DNA from: Azophilus sp963663395
GTDB lineage: Bacteria; Pseudomonadota; Gammaproteobacteria; Pseudomonadales; Azotimanducaceae
Direction of reading: 5' to 3'
Assembly (NCBI GenBank): GCA_963663395.1
Contig: OY760226.1
Span: 3,472,001-3,536,000, forward strand
DNA: 64,000 nucleotides
The first letter of the stretch is position 1. Each line of letters starts with the position of its first letter. The notes under the pieces are model-generated. The model had not been told where the DNA came from, searched no databases, and saw only the letters and a program-made list of their open reading frames with translations. Below are positions 6,707 to 14,470 of the stretch, piece by piece. The translations under genes and the position numbers were made by a program.

Positions 6707-9540
6707 GAGAGGATTGCGTGGCGCTTGAGAACCTCTTCGAGGCGCCGGACACCTTCCTGGCCGATCTCCGTCTCGATTTCCAGCGACCAGCAGTGGTCCA
6801 GCCCGATGTCGAGCTTGCGCAGCTTGACGGCATCCTTCTCCGTGCAGACCACGGGCCAGTCGTTGTCGAAGCGCACCTCATCCCCGGAATAACGATGATG
6901 GTCGTCCAGCGGATGCAGCGCCGGACGCAGCCCGAGGGCACGCAGGGTCTGGGCGAATCCGTCCGGATTACCCACACCCGCCACCGCGTTTACGTTGGGG
7001 TATTGGGCGGCAAAACGGTCCGGCGCCATTCGGACCCCGGATTTCACGTTGGTGAAAAACAGGGGGCGAACGTGCATGACCGACTCATTCCCGGCCAGTC
7101 CCGAGGGCCGGCGGTTGGCGATGACCAAATCCACCTCGGCCAGACGGCTCGCCGGTTCCCTCAGGGGCCCGGACGGCAGCAGCCGGCCGTTGCCGAACCT
7201 CCGGTCGCCATCGATTACCGCGATTTCGACATCCCGGGCCAGCGCATAGTGCTGCAGTCCGTCATCGCTCACGACGACATTCACGTCATGCCGTTGAACA
7301 AGGTGGCGCACTGCCTTGACACGATCGCGGCAGACCACCACCGGCGCGCCCGTGCGGGCTGCGATCAGCGGTGGCTCATCGCCCACCAGCGCCGGGTCTC
7401 CCCCGGCTGCCGGCACCGACACCGGGTCTCGGCCCGCCCGGCTGCCATAGCCGCGTGAGACCACCCCCGGCTTCAGGCCCCACTCCCGGAGTTGCCTGAC
7501 CAGCCAGATGACCAACGGCGTCTTGCCCGTGCCTCCGACGGTCAGGTTTCCCACCACCAGCACCGGCACCGGCGCCCGCCACGGCGGACGCTTGCCCGTC
7601 AACGCGGCCATGCGACGGCGCCTGGCGATGAATCCGAACACCCAGGACAAGGGCGCCAGCAGGCGCAGCCACCAGGCATCCTCGTACCAGGCGCGCACCA
7701 GCCGTGTCCGGGGCGGTTCGTCGGGTGCAACGTCCACCGTGGCGGCCGGTGGCCCGCCCCCTGCTTCGCCCTGACGGGAAGGCTTTTCGCCGTCGCTGAA
7801 CTGTGCGTCGTGCAGGCTCGCGTAGACACTGCCGGAGGCCAGCAGCGACTCGTGCGTTCCCGTCTCCACAATGCGCCCCTCGTCCATCACCACGATGGCG
7901 TCCGCGTTTTCCACCGTGGACAGCCGGTGCGCGATCACCAATGTGGTTCGACCCCGCATCACTTCGTCAAGCGCGGCCTGAATGTGCCGTTCCGATTCGC
8001 TGTCCAGCGCCGAGGTCGCTTCGTCGAGAATCAGGATGGGCGCGTCCTTGAGCAGAGCCCGTGCAATGGCCACCCGTTGCCGCTGGCCGCCGGAGAGCAG
8101 CACCCCATCGTCACCCACTGGTGTATCGAGCCCCTCGGGCAACCGTTCTATGAAGCCGTCCGCGTGCGCCCGCCGCACGGCATCGTCGACCGCGCCGGCG
8201 TCCGAATCCGACAGTGCCCCGTAGGCGATGTTGGCGGCAAGCGTGTCGTTGAACAGCGTCACCTGCTGCGAAACCAGCGCGATCTGGCGGCGCAAATTGT
8301 CCTTGGCGTAATCCTGGACCGGCGTCCCGTCGATGCACACTTCGCCCCGTTCCACGTCGTAAAAGCGGGGAATCAGGCTTGCCAGGGTCGACTTCCCGCT
8401 ACCCGACCTGCCTACCACGGCAACGGTCTGCCCCGGTTCGATGGTCAGGTCGATGCCCCTGAGTACATCGCCACCGTTCCCCTCGTAGGCGAAATGCACA
8501 TCGCGGAATTCGATGCGCCCCTGCACCCGGTCCAGGGCGTGGGTGCCGGTATCCGCCTCGGTGTCCGCGTCGAGTTGACCGAAGACGTCCTCGGCGGCCG
8601 CCAACCCCCGCTGCAGGCGGGCATTGATTTCGGTGAGCCTGCGCACCGGCCGCACCAGCAGGCCGGCAAATACCAGAAAGCCCGTGAAGTTGCCTATGGA
8701 CAGGCCCTTGGCGATTTCCGGGCGCGCCAGGAGCGCGATCAGCAGGGCCACCGCGGCCACGACCAGGATCTGGACCACATGCGTGCTCGCCACCTTGGTC
8801 ATCACCATTTTCAGGTTCTGCCGCCGGTTTGCGTGGCTGGCCCGGGCAAAGCGGTGACGTTCGTACTGTTCGCCGCCGAAGATGCGCACTACACGATAGC
8901 CGGTGACCAATTCTCCCGTGACGTGGGTGACATCGCGCATCGATCCCTGGATACGCCGGGCAATGCGCCGGAAACGGCGGCTGGCGGCCAGGACCACAAC
9001 CGCCACCACCGGCACCGCCGCCACGAAGATCAGCGTGAGCTGCCAGCTCAGGTAGAACATGCAGCCGAGGAAAACCATGACCTTGATGCCGTCCTGTACG
9101 AGGGAGCGAAGCGCCACCGTGCCGGCATCCCGCAGTTGGGAAACGTTGTAGGTGACCCTCGAGACCAGGTGCCCCTGGGCACTGGCGTCGAAGAAAGCGC
9201 TGGGCATCTGCAGCAATTGCTCGAACAGTTCCACCCGCAGGTTGTGCACCACCGAGAAGGAAATGCGGCTGAGCAGCATCTCGCCGATGAGTTCGCCCAA
9301 TCCGCGAATCAGGACCGCCCCGAGCATGGCCACCGGGATGAACAGCGCCGCCTCCGGCAGCCCCTCGTCCCAGTTGTCGATCAGGCGCTCGAAGAGCTTG
9401 ACGAAACCCGCTTCCGCGGCGCTCCCCAACAGAAAGGCGATGACCGAACCTCCGAAGGCCAGCGAGTACGGCCAGACATAGCCGAGCAGCCGCCGGTATG
9501 TGGTCCAACCGTCAGCCTGCATGGGGCTCGGTGCCGTCAT
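6703..9540 (-). CDS. MsbA-LpxK fusion: lipid A flippase fused to tetraacyldisaccharide 4'-kinase
   Basis: One uninterrupted reading frame of about 945 aa joins two lipid A enzymes. Residues 1 to ~580 are MsbA: a six-helix ABC exporter domain, Walker A GRSGSGKST, signature LLSGGQRQR, Walker B LILDEATSALD, ending with the typical YASLHDAQF. A ~29-residue Gly/Pro/Ala-rich linker follows (about 7711-7797). Residues ~611-945 are a complete LpxK: LLAPLSWVFGF, the P-loop VGNLTVGGTGKTP, GVVSRGYGS, SDDGLQHY and TEKDAVKL. In E. coli msbA and lpxK are adjacent separate genes. A GTG near 7698 could allow separate LpxK initiation but has no convincing ribosome-binding site. I chose ATG 9540; ATG 9522 is equally compatible with homology. 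The gene overlaps exbD at its 5' end and kdsB at its 3' end. Confidence 0.88.
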   Translation of the reverse strand: MTAPSPMQADGWTTYRRLLGYVWPYSLAFGGSVIAFLLGSAAEAGFVKLFERLIDNWDEGLPEAALFIPVAMLGAVLIRGLGELIGEMLLSRISFSVVHNLRVELFEQLLQMPSAFFDASAQGHLVSRVTYNVSQLRDAGTVALRSLVQDGIKVMVFLGCMFYLSWQLTLIFVAAVPVVAVVVLAASRRFRRIARRIQGSMRDVTHVTGELVTGYRVVRIFGGEQYERHRFARASHANRRQNLKMVMTKVASTHVVQILVVAAVALLIALLARPEIAKGLSIGNFTGFLVFAGLLVRPVRRLTEINARLQRGLAAAEDVFGQLDADTEADTGTHALDRVQGRIEFRDVHFAYEGNGGDVLRGIDLTIEPGQTVAVVGRSGSGKSTLASLIPRFYDVERGEVCIDGTPVQDYAKDNLRRQIALVSQQVTLFNDTLAANIAYGALSDSDAGAVDDAVRRAHADGFIERLPEGLDTPVGDDGVLLSGGQRQRVAIARALLKDAPILILDEATSALDSESERHIQAALDEVMRGRTTLVIAHRLSTVENADAIVVMDEGRIVETGTHESLLASGSVYASLHDAQFSDGEKPSRQGEAGGGPPAATVDVAPDEPPRTRLVRAWYEDAWWLRLLAPLSWVFGFIARRRRMAALTGKRPPWRAPVPVLVVGNLTVGGTGKTPLVIWLVRQLREWGLKPGVVSRGYGSRAGRDPVSVPAAGGDPALVGDEPPLIAARTGAPVVVCRDRVKAVRHLVQRHDVNVVVSDDGLQHYALARDVEIAVIDGDRRFGNGRLLPSGPLREPASRLAEVDLVIANRRPSGLAGNESVMHVRPLFFTNVKSGVRMAPDRFAAQYPNVNAVAGVGNPDGFAQTLRALGLRPALHPLDDHHRYSGDEVRFDNDWPVVCTEKDAVKLRKLDIGLDHCWSLEIETEIGQEGVRRLEEVLKRHAILS

Positions 9541-10006
9541 CCGGTGGCCGTAGAGCCGGGTCCGCGGAGCGCGATGCCTGCGCCGGCGCATCGTCCCGCT
9601 CCTGCGTCAGCAGGCTGACCCGCCGCAAGCCCGCCTGGCGGGCCGCGTCCAGGGCCATGACGACCGCCTGATGGGTACTGCGCGCATCCGCCGCAATCAC
9701 CAGGCCAACCGCCCCGGCCGGCGAGCCTTCGCCGGCCTCGACAATTGCCGCGAGGAGGTCGGGAAGCGAATTGCCGGAGACCGACTTACCGTTCACCCGA
9801 TAGGTGCCGTCCCGCCGCACCGAGACTTCCACGGCTGCCGAGTCCATGTCGCCGGGTTCGCCCGTTGCGCCGGGAAGTTCGATGCCAAGACGGGATTCCC
9901 GCACAAAGGAGGTGGAAACCATGAAAAAGATCAGGAGCAGCAGAACGACATCGATCAGCGGGGTCAATTCCACCGATGCTTCCGCCGGTGCCCTACGCCG
10001 AATCAT
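9512..10006 (-). CDS. exbD: ExbD/TolR-family proton-channel subunit
   Basis: A 164-aa single-pass inner-membrane protein of the ExbD/TolR family. The helix ELTPLIDVVLLLLIFFMV contains the conserved proton-carrying Asp (D19), followed by a periplasmic domain. With ExbB it converts proton motive force into work for a TonB-type partner. The residues after ~140 are an unusual Ala/Pro/Asp-rich tail. The ATG overlaps the exbB stop (ATGA), and the 3' end overlaps the start of the MsbA-LpxK gene. Confidence 0.92.
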   Translation of the reverse strand: MIRRRAPAEASVELTPLIDVVLLLLIFFMVSTSFVRESRLGIELPGATGEPGDMDSAAVEVSVRRDGTYRVNGKSVSGNSLPDLLAAIVEAGEGSPAGAVGLVIAADARSTHQAVVMALDAARQAGLRRVSLLTQERDDAPAQASRSADPALRPPDDGTEPHAG

Positions 10007-10629
10007 GGATCGGCCCCCTGCGCCATCCGGTTTTCGGAATCACCGCATACGAGGTCGGCGAGCCGTGCCGCCTCCTGCTCCATTTCCAGGGCAAGGTCAT
10101 CCACCCGGCGCAGGAAATAACGATGGAACATCAGCGCCGGGATGGCGACCGACAGGCCGGCCGCCGTGGTGATCAGTGCTTCGGCGATTCCCCCGGCAAG
10201 TGCCTGGGCGTTTCCGGCCCCGGCGAGCATCAGGGCGGAAAAGACCTCGATCATGCCCACCACCGTGCCCAGAAGGCCCAGCAACGGCGTCACCGATGCG
10301 ATGATGCCGAGCGTGGTCAGGTAACGCTGCAGGTCGTGGTTGGCCCGGTCGACCGCTTCCTGCATGGCCGCCTGCATGTGCTCGCGGCCACGGTGGGCGC
10401 TACCGGCACCTGCCGCAATCACCTGCGCAAGTTGGCTCCCGCCATCGATGTCAGCCAGCGCGGCAGCGCCTTCCCCCAGTCGTGCGGCCACCCGTTGGAC
10501 AAGGCCCTCCGGCACGACACGCCGCCGCCGCAGCGTCCAGGCGCGCTCGATGACTATGGCCGCGGCGACGACGCTGCCCAGCAGGATCGGTGCCATCAGC
10601 CAACCGCCGGATTGAACTGTCTCCAACAC
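10003..10629 (-). CDS. exbB: ExbB/TolQ-family proton-channel subunit
   Basis: MotA/TolQ/ExbB channel protein of about 208 aa. The first helix is at SGGWLMAPILLGSVVAAAIVIERAW; the conserved TM2-TM3 core is GIIASVTPLLGLLGTVVGMIEVF and GIAEALITTAAGLSVAIPAL. It works with ExbD downstream. The start is uncertain: GTG 10627-10629 agrees with the usual family N terminus, and an upstream TTG at 10647 adds six residues. Both lie in or at the end of an inverted-repeat element, so the native initiation region appears rebuilt by that element. Confidence 0.9.
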   Translation of the reverse strand: MLETVQSGGWLMAPILLGSVVAAAIVIERAWTLRRRRVVPEGLVQRVAARLGEGAAALADIDGGSQLAQVIAAGAGSAHRGREHMQAAMQEAVDRANHDLQRYLTTLGIIASVTPLLGLLGTVVGMIEVFSALMLAGAGNAQALAGGIAEALITTAAGLSVAIPALMFHRYFLRRVDDLALEMEQEAARLADLVCGDSENRMAQGADP

Positions 10630-10739
10630 TAGTGTCGTGTCCCGCAAGTTGCTGGTACTTCAGCACGTCCCACTGGGCCTGTGGCAAGGCGCGTCCCCGC
10701 CGGGAATGGTGGCTCCATTGCCAAGGGACGCGACACTAG
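10629..10739. mobile_element. 111-bp CTAG-bounded inverted-repeat element (MITE-like)
   Basis: The ends are 15-bp inverted repeats with one mismatch: CTAGTGTCGTGTCCC on the left (10629-10643) and the reverse complement of CTAGTGTCGCGTCCC on the right (10725-10739). Both edges carry CTAG, as expected for a target duplication or conserved terminal motif. The interior has further short inverted repeats (GGCAA/TTGCC) and no ORF. It sits between exbB and galU, and its left edge supplies the probable exbB start codon. The mobile origin is inference. Confidence 0.55.
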
Positions 10740-10745
10740 CCGGCC

Positions 10746-11573
10746 TCACCCGTCGCCGGCCTGCCGGCGGAAACAGTGGTTGGTGGCCTCGACGAACCCT
10801 TCCACCGAACCGCAGTCGAAGCGCCGGCCGGCGAACTTGTACGCCATGACGGCACCGTGCCTGGCCTGGTGCAGCAGCGCATCGGTGATCTGGATCTCGT
10901 CGTTCTTGCCGGGTTCAGTGGCTTCCAGTATCTCGAAGATATCGGGCGTGAAGATGTAGCGGCCGATGATGGCCAGATTGCTCGGCGCCTCGCCCGGCGC
11001 CGGCTTTTCGATCATGTCGGTGACCCGGAAGATCGAATCGCTGATGCCCTGCCCGGCAATGACGCCGTACTTGTGCGTCTCGGACTCCGGAACCTCCTGG
11101 ATCGCCACGATGCTGCACCGGAACTGCTTGAAGATGCCGACCATCTGCGCCAGCACGCCGCGTTCGTGCCCGAAGCAGAGATCGTCCGCCAGCACCACCC
11201 CGAAGGGCTCGTCGCCGACGAGAGTGCGGCCGCTGAGAATGGCATGACCCAGGCCGCGCATGTTGACCTGGCGGGTGTAGGAGAACGTGCAGCTTTCGAT
11301 CAGGTTCCTTATCCCGGCAAGCCGCTTCTCCTTGCCGGTTCCCCGGATCTGGTGCTCGAGTTCATAACTCAGGTCGAAATGGTCTTCGATGGCGCGCTTG
11401 CCCCGCCCCGTGACGAAGCCGATGTCGGTGAGACCGGCTTCCACCGCTTCCTCCACACCGTACTGCACCAGGGGCTTGGTGAGTACCGGCAGCATTTCCT
11501 TGGGCATGGCCTTGGTGGCCGGCAGGAACCGGGTTCCATAGCCCGCGACGGGAAACAGGCACTTCTTGATCAT
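10746..11573 (-). CDS. galU: UTP-glucose-1-phosphate uridylyltransferase (GalU)
   Basis: A 275-aa UDP-glucose pyrophosphorylase supplying UDP-glucose for envelope polysaccharides and glycolipids. Diagnostic: FPVAGYGTRFLPATKAMPKEMLPV (nucleotide-binding loop), GRGKRAIEDHFD, GLGHAIL, VVLADDLCF, KYGVIAG, EKPAPGEAPSNLAIIGRYI, NDEIQITDAL. The ATG at 11573 is used because the reading frame upstream overlaps clpB and is not conserved. It follows clpB by 34 bp on the same strand. A clpB-galU pair at this place, between comEC and exbB, departs from the Pseudomonas order. Confidence 0.94.
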   Translation of the reverse strand: MIKKCLFPVAGYGTRFLPATKAMPKEMLPVLTKPLVQYGVEEAVEAGLTDIGFVTGRGKRAIEDHFDLSYELEHQIRGTGKEKRLAGIRNLIESCTFSYTRQVNMRGLGHAILSGRTLVGDEPFGVVLADDLCFGHERGVLAQMVGIFKQFRCSIVAIQEVPESETHKYGVIAGQGISDSIFRVTDMIEKPAPGEAPSNLAIIGRYIFTPDIFEILEATEPGKNDEIQITDALLHQARHGAVMAYKFAGRRFDCGSVEGFVEATNHCFRRQAGDG

Positions 11574-11607
11574 GGGTTCCAGGGAGCGTGGTTGGAACCC
11601 TTCGATA

Positions 11608-14214
11608 TTACCCTGTATTGCCGATCTGCGAACCCGCGTCCGATTCCGCTGCCCCCGCGAAGCTGAAATCCCCGTCCACACAGTCGACAGACAGCGTCTG
11701 TCCCGGCCCGAAGGCACCGCCGAGCAGGCTGGTCGCCAACGGATTCTCGATGCGCTTCTGGATCACCCGCTTCAGCGGACGTGCGCCGTAGACCGGGTCG
11801 TAGCCCTCCTCCACCAGCGCATCCACCGCATCGCCGCTCAACTCGATACCGATGTCCTGGTCCGCCAAACGCGAGCGCAGGATGTCGAACTGCAGTTCGG
11901 CAATACGGCGCACATGGTCCCTGGCCAGGGCATGAAAGACCACCATGTCGTCGACCCGGTTGATGAACTCGGGGCGAAAATGCTGGCTCACCACGCCCAG
12001 CACGATCGACTTGAGGCGTTCCTGGTCGGTGCTGTCCGCCATGTTCTGAATGGCTTCCGAACCCAGGTTGGAGGTCATCACCAGGACGCAGTTGCGGAAG
12101 TCCACGGTGCGTCCGTGGCCGTCGGTCAGGCGCCCGTCGTCCAGCACCTGCAACAGCACGTTGAACACATCGGCGTGGGCTTTCTCGATCTCGTCGAGCA
12201 GGATCAGCGAGTACGGCCGGCGCCGGACCCGCTCGGTGAGGTAGCCGCCCTCCTCGTAGCCCACGTACCCCGGGGGGGCACCGATCAGGCGCGCCACCGA
12301 GTGCTTTTCCATGAACTCCGACATGTCCACGCGGACGAGCGCCTCCTCGCTGTCGAACAGCACCGCGGCCAGCGCCTTGCACAGTTCCGTCTTGCCGACG
12401 CCCGTGGGGCCGAGAAACATGAAAGAGCCGTTCGGCCGGTTGGGGTCGGCCAGGCCCGCCCGGGAGCGCCGCACCGCGTCGGCCACCACCGTGATCGCCT
12501 CGTCCTGCGCCACCACCCGCTCGTGCAGCGCGTCCTCGAGGTGCAACAGCTTCTCCTTCTCGCCTTCGAGGAGCTTGGAGACCGGGATTCCGGTCCACTT
12601 GGAAACCACCTCGCCGATCTCTTCCTCCGTCACGCTGTTGCGCAGCAACTGGTGATCCTGGGGCTCGGATGCACCTGCCAGGCGGCGCTCCAGTTCCGGG
12701 ATGTGCCCGTATTGCAGCTCCGACATGCGGGCGAGATCGCCGGCGCGGCGGGCGGCCTCGAAAGCGGTCCGCGCTGCCTCCAGCTCTTCCTTGACGCCTT
12801 GCGCGCCCTTCAGGCTCGCCTTTTCCGCCATCCAGATCTCATCGAGATCGGCGTATTCCTTCTCCAGGCGGGTAACGCTCTGCTCCAGGTCCTCGAGGCG
12901 CCGGCGGCTGGCCTCATCGCTTTCCTTCTTCAGTGCCTCCACTTCCATCTTCTGCTGAATGAGGCGGCGTTCCAGGCGGTCCATGGCCTCCGGCTTCGAA
13001 TCGATCTCCATGCGAATGTGGCTGGCAGCCTCGTCGATCAGGTCGATGGCCTTGTCCGGAAGCTGCCGGTCGGAGATGTACCGGTGCGACAGTCGCGCGG
13101 CGGCGACGATGGCCGGGTCGGTGATGTCCACGGCGTGGTGCAGTTCGTAACGCTCCTTCAGGCCGCGCAGAATGGCGATGGTGTCCTCCACCGTCGGTTC
13201 TTCGATCAGCACCTTCTGGAAGCGCCGCTCCAGGGCGGCGTCCTTCTCGACGTACTGACGGTATTCGTCCAGGGTGGTGGCCCCCACGCAGTGCAGTTCA
13301 CCGCGCGCCAGCGCCGGTTTGAGCATGTTGCCGGCATCCATTGCCCCTTCCGCCTTGCCGGCGCCGACCATGGTGTGCAGTTCATCGACGAACAGGATGA
13401 TGTTGCCTTCCTGCTTGGCCAGTTCGTTCAGCACCGCCTTCAGCCGCTCCTCGAACTCGCCCCGGAACTTGGCCCCGGCAATCAGCGCACCCATGTCGAG
13501 CGCCAGGATACGCTTGTTCTTGAGGCCCTCCGGCACCTCCCTGTTCAGGATGCGCTGGGCCAGCCCTTCGACGATGGCGGTCTTGCCGACCCCCGGCTCG
13601 CCGATCAGCACCGGGTTGTTCTTGGTACGGCGCTGCAGCACCTGGATCGTGCGCCGGATCTCGTCATCACGCCCGATTACCGGGTCGAGCTTGCCCTGCT
13701 CGGCACGCTCGGTCAGGTCGATGGTGTACTTGGAGAGCGCCTGCCGGTTGTCCTCGGCGTTGGCATCGTCGACGGTTTCCCCGCCACGGGCGGCGTCGAT
13801 GGCACGATCGAGCTGCGCCGCGTCAACGCCGGATTCGCCGAGAATCCGTTGCACGGCACGGTCGCGGGCCAGAGCCCTGAGCACCTGCTCGCTGGACAGG
13901 TACTGGTCGCCGGCCTTCTGGGACAGCCCGTCGGCCAGGGTCATGGCGCGGGCGAACTCCCGGGACGGCTGGATGTCCCCGGTCGGCGTACTCACCGCGG
14001 CAACGCGATCCAGCGCCTCGGCGACCGCGTCGGCGATCTTCGCGCTCTGGCCGCCGGCCTGCAGCAGCAACGGCAGCAGCGAACCGGGCCCCGGCTCGAT
14101 CAGCACCGCGAGCAGGTGAGCCGGTTCCAGGGAGGCGTGATCCCGGCCCGCCGCCAGCGACTGGGCGTCCGCCAGGGCACCCTGCAACCGGCTTGTCATT
14201 CGATCCATGCGCAT
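11608..14214 (-). CDS. clpB: ATP-dependent disaggregase ClpB
   Basis: ClpB, 868 aa, a hexameric AAA+ chaperone that works with DnaK to pull polypeptides out of aggregates. It starts MRMDRMTSRLQ as in E. coli. There is a Clp_N domain, a first AAA domain with GEPGVGKT and an arginine-finger region, a coiled-coil middle domain (about 400-520; the typical heptad-rich LEDLEQSVTRLEKEYADL), and a second AAA domain with GPTGVGKT and LLDEIEKAH. There is no ClpP-binding loop. The length is standard (E. coli 857). A heat-shock-type promoter lies about 95 bp upstream. Confidence 0.97.
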   Translation of the reverse strand: MRMDRMTSRLQGALADAQSLAAGRDHASLEPAHLLAVLIEPGPGSLLPLLLQAGGQSAKIADAVAEALDRVAAVSTPTGDIQPSREFARAMTLADGLSQKAGDQYLSSEQVLRALARDRAVQRILGESGVDAAQLDRAIDAARGGETVDDANAEDNRQALSKYTIDLTERAEQGKLDPVIGRDDEIRRTIQVLQRRTKNNPVLIGEPGVGKTAIVEGLAQRILNREVPEGLKNKRILALDMGALIAGAKFRGEFEERLKAVLNELAKQEGNIILFVDELHTMVGAGKAEGAMDAGNMLKPALARGELHCVGATTLDEYRQYVEKDAALERRFQKVLIEEPTVEDTIAILRGLKERYELHHAVDITDPAIVAAARLSHRYISDRQLPDKAIDLIDEAASHIRMEIDSKPEAMDRLERRLIQQKMEVEALKKESDEASRRRLEDLEQSVTRLEKEYADLDEIWMAEKASLKGAQGVKEELEAARTAFEAARRAGDLARMSELQYGHIPELERRLAGASEPQDHQLLRNSVTEEEIGEVVSKWTGIPVSKLLEGEKEKLLHLEDALHERVVAQDEAITVVADAVRRSRAGLADPNRPNGSFMFLGPTGVGKTELCKALAAVLFDSEEALVRVDMSEFMEKHSVARLIGAPPGYVGYEEGGYLTERVRRRPYSLILLDEIEKAHADVFNVLLQVLDDGRLTDGHGRTVDFRNCVLVMTSNLGSEAIQNMADSTDQERLKSIVLGVVSQHFRPEFINRVDDMVVFHALARDHVRRIAELQFDILRSRLADQDIGIELSGDAVDALVEEGYDPVYGARPLKRVIQKRIENPLATSLLGGAFGPGQTLSVDCVDGDFSFAGAAESDAGSQIGNTG

Positions 14215-14310
14215 TGCACTACCTCTGTTTTCTGGTCGTTCGACACACCACGTGCGGCGCGATTCGTCCTGGGTTCGTCGATCCGGCGACCGTCCGAACC
14301 CTCAGTCACT

Positions 14311-14340
14311 ACAATGTGTCCTCCTGCCGGATTTTCAATG
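14311..14340 (-). promoter_or_regulatory. Putative sigma-32 (heat-shock) promoter of clpB
   Basis: On the minus strand TTGAAA (plus coordinates 14333-14338) is followed after 13 bp by ACACATTGT (14311-14319). This resembles the sigma-32 consensus CTTGAAA - 13-17 bp - CCCCATNT and lies ~95 bp before the clpB ATG, where a heat-shock promoter would be expected. Confidence 0.5.
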
Positions 14341-14470
14341 CGCACCCGGCAGCCTCGGTGCACGATTCGGCGCCAACGCACCCCGAAAAGCTTCGCACTT
14401 CACATGACACCGCGTGTTGGAAACATCGGTTTTCCCTACGCCGGCGTCCTGGCCTACAGCTTCGTACCTG

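Noticed and set aside
7492..9618. 708-codon plus-strand frame opposite MsbA
   Set aside because: Antisense shadow: His/Gln/Arg-rich, no domain, no start site.
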